Of a stretch of DNA of 64,000 nt, positions 61,144 to 64,000 are shown piece after piece; positions within the stretch are counted from its first letter, which is position 1; each line of letters opens with the position of its first letter. The stretch spans positions 1 through 64,000 of the forward strand of contig NZ_FOTM01000006.1 of assembly GCF_900114565.1 (NCBI RefSeq), given 5' to 3'. Origin of the DNA: Leifsonia sp. CL147. GTDB lineage: Bacteria > Actinomycetota > Actinomycetes > Actinomycetales > Microbacteriaceae. A model generated the notes under the pieces. That model was not told the origin of the DNA and made no database searches. It was given only the letters and a program-made list of their open reading frames with translations. Made by a program: the position numbers and the translations under genes.

Positions 61144-61683
61144 TCACCAGCTGCGACGGACGGCGGCCTTCGTTCCGGTCACCAGGCTCTGCGGCGGGAC
61201 GTCGTCGGCGACGACGGCTCCGGCGGCGATGACGGAGTCGCGGCCGATCGTCACGCCGGGGAGGATGGTGGCTCCGGCGCCGATCCAGACGTTCTCCTCC
61301 ACGGTGATCGGGCCGCCGGTCAGCCAGACACGGCGGTCCTCCGTGTCGACGGGATGGCCGACGGTGATGAACGTCGCGCGGGGAGCGACCATGACGCGTT
61401 CGGCAAGGCGGATGCCGGCGTAGTCCAGGAAGGTGCAGTTCTGGTTGATGAAGACGCGCTCGGCGAGATCCAGATTGCGGCCGTGGTCGGTGAAGAACGG
61501 CGGGTAGATGGTGACGCGGGGTGGGAGCGGGCGGCCCAGGATGGCCTCGAACAGCTCTGCCTTGGCGGCCTCGTCCTCGAAGGGCAGCACGTTGAGCCGC
61601 GAGGTGAGTGCGGTGACCTCCAGCACCCGTTCGGACATGGCCTGGAACTCGGGACTGTGGATGCGCATGAGCAGGTCGGACAC
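61144..61683 (-). CDS. Sugar O-acetyltransferase (LacA/Maa-like hexapeptide transferase)
   Basis: A 179-residue acyltransferase. The N-terminal maltose-acetyltransferase-like helix region (TSRLNVLPFEDEAAKAELFE) is followed by a left-handed beta helix. It contains VFINQNCTFLDYAGIRLAER, catalytic His in ATFITVGHPVD, and hexapeptide turns (ITVEENVWIGAGATILPGVT, IGRDSVIAAGAVV). It transfers acetyl from acetyl-CoA to sugars. The start is ATG 61683. It lies just outside the right junction of the abiF cassette. Confidence 0.92.
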   Translation of the reverse strand: MSDLLMRIHSPEFQAMSERVLEVTALTSRLNVLPFEDEAAKAELFEAILGRPLPPRVTIYPPFFTDHGRNLDLAERVFINQNCTFLDYAGIRLAERVMVAPRATFITVGHPVDTEDRRVWLTGGPITVEENVWIGAGATILPGVTIGRDSVIAAGAVVADDVPPQSLVTGTKAAVRRSW

Positions 61684-61790
61684 TCCACGATCCTCACGCG
61701 TCGCACCACCGGGGAGGATGCGGACACGCCCACGCGAAGGGAGGCGGTGTCAGGCTACGGTGGATCGAGCACGCCTGACGGGGAGGAACC

Positions 61791-62252
61791 ATGACGTACG
61801 TCGTCGATTTCGAGAACGTGTCCACTGTGGGGCTGGAGTCCTCTCCCGTCGTGGATGCGCTCGCCGGCCTGCGAGCCAACGAGGCGCGGTATTACCGCAA
61901 CAAGTACGACCACGCCTTCACGGTCGGCTCGGCCGAGGAGGAGCGGGAGGCCATCGAGCGGGTCGCACGCATCCTCGAGGAGGAGCGAGGCATCGTCATC
62001 GCGTCCCCGGCGCTCGAGGCGACGGATTTCGTGGTCGACGGGATCCGGATGACCTACGTGTTCTACGAGTCGGGCCTCTCGATCAACGTGATGTACACCC
62101 TGGCCGAGGGCGGCAAGCGGGCCGTCGGCCTCAAGCTCTCGGAAGGGATGGAGGTTCCCGAGGAGCTGTCGGCGTTCAAATTCGCACGACAGAAGTCCCG
62201 CCTCGCCGGAACCATCCGCGGGTCGTTCTTCGTGATCAAGGGCGAGTACTGA
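61791..62252 (+). CDS. Hypothetical protein with no recognised family
   Basis: A 153-residue soluble acidic protein (TYVVDFENVSTVGLESSPVV, GLRANEARYYRNKYDHAFTV, SAEEEREAIERVARILEEER, FVIKGEY end). It looks like a small alpha/beta domain. I do not recognise motifs for catalysis. A GGGGAGG ribosome site precedes ATG 61791. Its last 17 bases overlap the convergent hydrolase gene. Confidence 0.75.
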   Translation: MTYVVDFENVSTVGLESSPVVDALAGLRANEARYYRNKYDHAFTVGSAEEEREAIERVARILEEERGIVIASPALEATDFVVDGIRMTYVFYESGLSINVMYTLAEGGKRAVGLKLSEGMEVPEELSAFKFARQKSRLAGTIRGSFFVIKGEY

Positions 62253-62895
62253 TCGAGGCCCGCACGAATTCGGCGACCGTCGAGGTGACGAGGTCGCGCA
62301 CCCCTGCCGCCCCCAGCGGTGAGGCCTTGGGCACCTTCATCCCGTGATCCGCTCCGGGCACCTCCACGATCCGGATGCGCTCGGACCGGCCCACCTCCTC
62401 CCGGAGCGCGGCAGCGTTGCCGAAGGTGTCGCCGCCGCCCTGCAGCACCAGGACGGGCACGGCCGGCGCGAGCAGCTCCTCCAGCCGCGACGTCTCCGGT
62501 CTGCCCGGGGGATGCAGCGGAAAGGCCAGGCACACCACGCCCACCGCATCCACGGACGTCGCCGTGCGGCAGGCGACACGTGCTCCGGCGCTCCGCCCGC
62601 CCGTGATCAGCGGCAGCGGTCCGGCGAGCTCGCGCACGTGCGGGGCGGTCTCCTGCCAGGCGATGTCGAGCATCGCCGGGCGTGTGGCCACGCGCTTGCC
62701 GGCTACTCGCCACGGCTGCTCGTAGCGGATCACGGTGATCCCCTCGTCGGGCAAGCGGGACGCGATCGCCGCGAGATCGAGTGCGTCGATGCCCCCGCCG
62801 GCCCCGTGGCCCAGCCACAGGACGGCGATGGGGCGTTCCGCCGCCGCGACGGTGAGCCGACCGACGCCGACCGAGGTGGGGATTTCGAGCTGCAT
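62236..62895 (-). CDS. Alpha/beta hydrolase of the dienelactone-hydrolase/KANL3 type
   Basis: A 219-residue hydrolase. The N-terminal LWLGHGAGGGIDALDLAAIA holds the oxyanion region, the nucleophile elbow GGRSAGARVA has Ser, VLVLQGGGDTFG carries the Asp, and the terminal VEVPGADHGMKVPK supplies the His. This matches the Tex30/KANL3-like alpha/beta hydrolases of unknown substrate. ATG 62895 sits about ten bases after TAGCGT, suggesting a leaderless start. Confidence 0.85.
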   Translation of the reverse strand: MQLEIPTSVGVGRLTVAAAERPIAVLWLGHGAGGGIDALDLAAIASRLPDEGITVIRYEQPWRVAGKRVATRPAMLDIAWQETAPHVRELAGPLPLITGGRSAGARVACRTATSVDAVGVVCLAFPLHPPGRPETSRLEELLAPAVPVLVLQGGGDTFGNAAALREEVGRSERIRIVEVPGADHGMKVPKASPLGAAGVRDLVTSTVAEFVRASISTRP

Positions 62896-63094
62896 GAGGA
62901 CGACGCTACCCGGGTCCGCCGCGCCGAGGATCCGTGCGTCAGAACCGGTGGAAAACCGGCGATGGGCTGTACCTGTGGAGAGAATGGCGCGCGGCGGCGC
63001 CGATCTCATTCCGTCCGCATCTTGCTTCCGGCTCCCAGCGGGCGGACGATGGAAGTGGCGAGACGGGGCGCCGGGGCGGATGGGGTTGGTCAGG

Positions 63095-63298
63095 ATGGGC
63101 GCAGAGGCACGCGTGTGCAGAGAATGCGGAGGTCCGGTCGCGGCTGAGCGACGACTGGTACCGACGTCGAGCGGATCATGGGCGGTGGTGAAGCTGCCTC
63201 CCGGCTGCCGGAATCCGCTGTGCCGCCTCTCGTCGATGCGGCTGTCGTCGACCTCGCGACGCACCGTTCCTCCGGGAGGCGCCGCCCGGGTCGCCTGA
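63095..63298 (+). CDS. Possible small zinc-ribbon protein
   Basis: A 67-residue ORF starting MGAEARVCRECGGPVAAERR has a CxxC pair near the start and a second CxxxxC (PPGCRNPLC), spaced as a zinc ribbon, followed by a basic tail. It lies in the 475-base gap between the hydrolase and MFS genes. A GGTCAGG site precedes ATG. The rest of the gap (62896-63094) shows nothing I can assign. Coding status is uncertain. Confidence 0.4.
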   Translation: MGAEARVCRECGGPVAAERRLVPTSSGSWAVVKLPPGCRNPLCRLSSMRLSSTSRRTVPPGGAARVA

Positions 63299-63370
63299 CC
63301 TCACCACCTCACCCGTTCGCAGCGGCCGAGCCCGACCCGGCGCGCACGGGCCTGCCGCAACGTCGGCGCG

Positions 63371-64000
63371 TCACTCCGCTGTCGCCGGTTCCACCGCGCC
63401 CCGGCTCCCCGGGCGCACGAAGACCAGCAGCGCCAGGTGCACCACCGACAGCACCGTCGCGACCGCGACCGCGGCCAGCCAGCTCCCGCCGGTCGTGCCG
63501 CTGCTGAACAGGAGTCCGAGCACCGTCGTCGCGACGATCGCGCCGACGTAGCGCGAGGTCTGGAAGATTCCGGCCGCGACACCCCTGTCCTCGGGCCGCG
63601 CGGCGGAATACAGCGCCTGATTCATCCCGATGCTGACCACGCAGTAGGGGATGCCCAGCGCCGCCGTCAGCAGCAGCACGACCCAGGGTGCGGTCGTCGC
63701 AGCGGCGACGGCCAGCAGCGCGGCGCCGGCGACGAGCGCGATGGCGCCGGTGATCAGGGTGGGCCGGAGCCCGGCCGACTCGATCGCACGCGCGGCGATC
63801 GGCGTGATCACGATCGTCACGGCAGCGAGCGGGAACATGAGCAGCCCCGCGATGCCGGCGCTGTAGCCGGCGTGCGTCTGCAGGTACTGCGGGAGCCCGA
63901 AGAACGCCGAGTAGTAGACCATGCTGAAGATCGCGAAGGCCAGGTAGACCGTGAGCAGCCGGCGATTCGCCGCGAGCAGCCGCAGGTCGAGGAACGGATG
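63371..64000 (-). CDS. MFS transporter, C-terminal part (5' end beyond window)
   Basis: About 210 residues of a minus-strand major facilitator that continues past position 64000. Visible helices include LTVYLAFAIFSMVYYSAFFG, GIAGLLMFPLAAVTIVITPI and IGMNQALYSAARPEDRGVAA followed by GIFQTSRYVGAIVATTVL, typical of the second half of DHA2-type multidrug exporters. The N-terminal half and the start are missing, so the substrate class is not assigned. The protein ends GAVEPATAE. Confidence 0.85.
   Translation of the reverse strand, partial: HPFLDLRLLAANRRLLTVYLAFAIFSMVYYSAFFGLPQYLQTHAGYSAGIAGLLMFPLAAVTIVITPIAARAIESAGLRPTLITGAIALVAGAALLAVAAATTAPWVVLLLTAALGIPYCVVSIGMNQALYSAARPEDRGVAAGIFQTSRYVGAIVATTVLGLLFSSGTTGGSWLAAVAVATVLSVVHLALLVFVRPGSRGAVEPATAE

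Overview
The window is high-GC (about 70% by eye) actinobacterial chromosome. GTG starts are frequent and many genes appear leaderless, with a TANNNT -10 box 5-8 nt before the start codon. The eno-DivIC-DUF501 order and the DUF4307-greA-hemolysin III-uppS neighbourhood are typical of Actinobacteria. Small DUF4245 and DUF6264-like proteins and the overall style point to Microbacteriaceae, probably Leifsonia or a close relative. The genus is an inference.

Layout. 0-6 kb: enolase, a DivIC-type septation protein, DUF501, a mycosin-like subtilase and a type II NADH dehydrogenase. 6.6-10.8 kb: a MacB/FtsX-type ABC exporter divergent from a NarL-type two-component system. 10.8-14.4 kb: a tandem palindrome array, a tRNA-Leu(UAA), a YchJ-like protein and a large surface/membrane protein. 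14.5-19.1 kb: a four-gene translationally coupled operon (TetR, MFS, PLP aldolase/deaminase, sugar-lactone oxidase). 19.2-26.4 kb: patatin, lemA-htpX, TetR with an ABC-2 exporter, and a YcaQ-like DNA glycosylase. 26.5-33.3 kb: a four-gene ABC importer, an AI-2E family permease and threonine ammonia-lyase. 33.3-38.9 kb: a second palindrome array, a TetR/SDR pair, an Lrp/LysE pair and a secreted PIG-L plus cell-wall-binding protein. 38.9-45.5 kb: two small envelope proteins, DUF4307, greA, hemolysin III, uppS, a class V aminotransferase and PhoH. 45.6-51.1 kb: fumC, carbonic anhydrase, DUF4245, xseB, xseA and divergent ispH. 51.1-59.9 kb: an HxlR/SDR pair, class II aldolase divergent from glpX (glycolysis/gluconeogenesis), rmuC, a DEDDh exonuclease, a methyltransferase and ychF. 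59.9-61.1 kb: a small foreign cassette. 61.1-64 kb: an acetyltransferase, a hypothetical protein, a hydrolase, a small Cys-rich ORF and a truncated MFS transporter.

The most interesting locus is 59917-61093. An AbiF/AbiD-type HEPN gene of visibly lower GC sits directly behind ychF. It is preceded by a predicted structured RNA that ends in its own terminator. The whole unit is flanked by an exact 29-bp direct repeat of the ychF 3' end. It looks like a 1.15-kb single-gene defence or RNA-antitoxin/HEPN-toxin cassette integrated into ychF, with no integrase of its own.

The second theme is intergenic palindromes. Two arrays (8 and 9 copies) of one 17-bp palindrome, mostly at 40-bp spacing, lie 22.5 kb apart. 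There are also several families of long inverted repeats, some sharing the module CGACACGCCG, a near-perfect 36-bp-stem palindrome between phoH and fumC, and three 66-nt hairpins between the patatin gene and htpX. Most sit between convergent genes, which suggests a role in transcription termination, DNA topology or protein binding.
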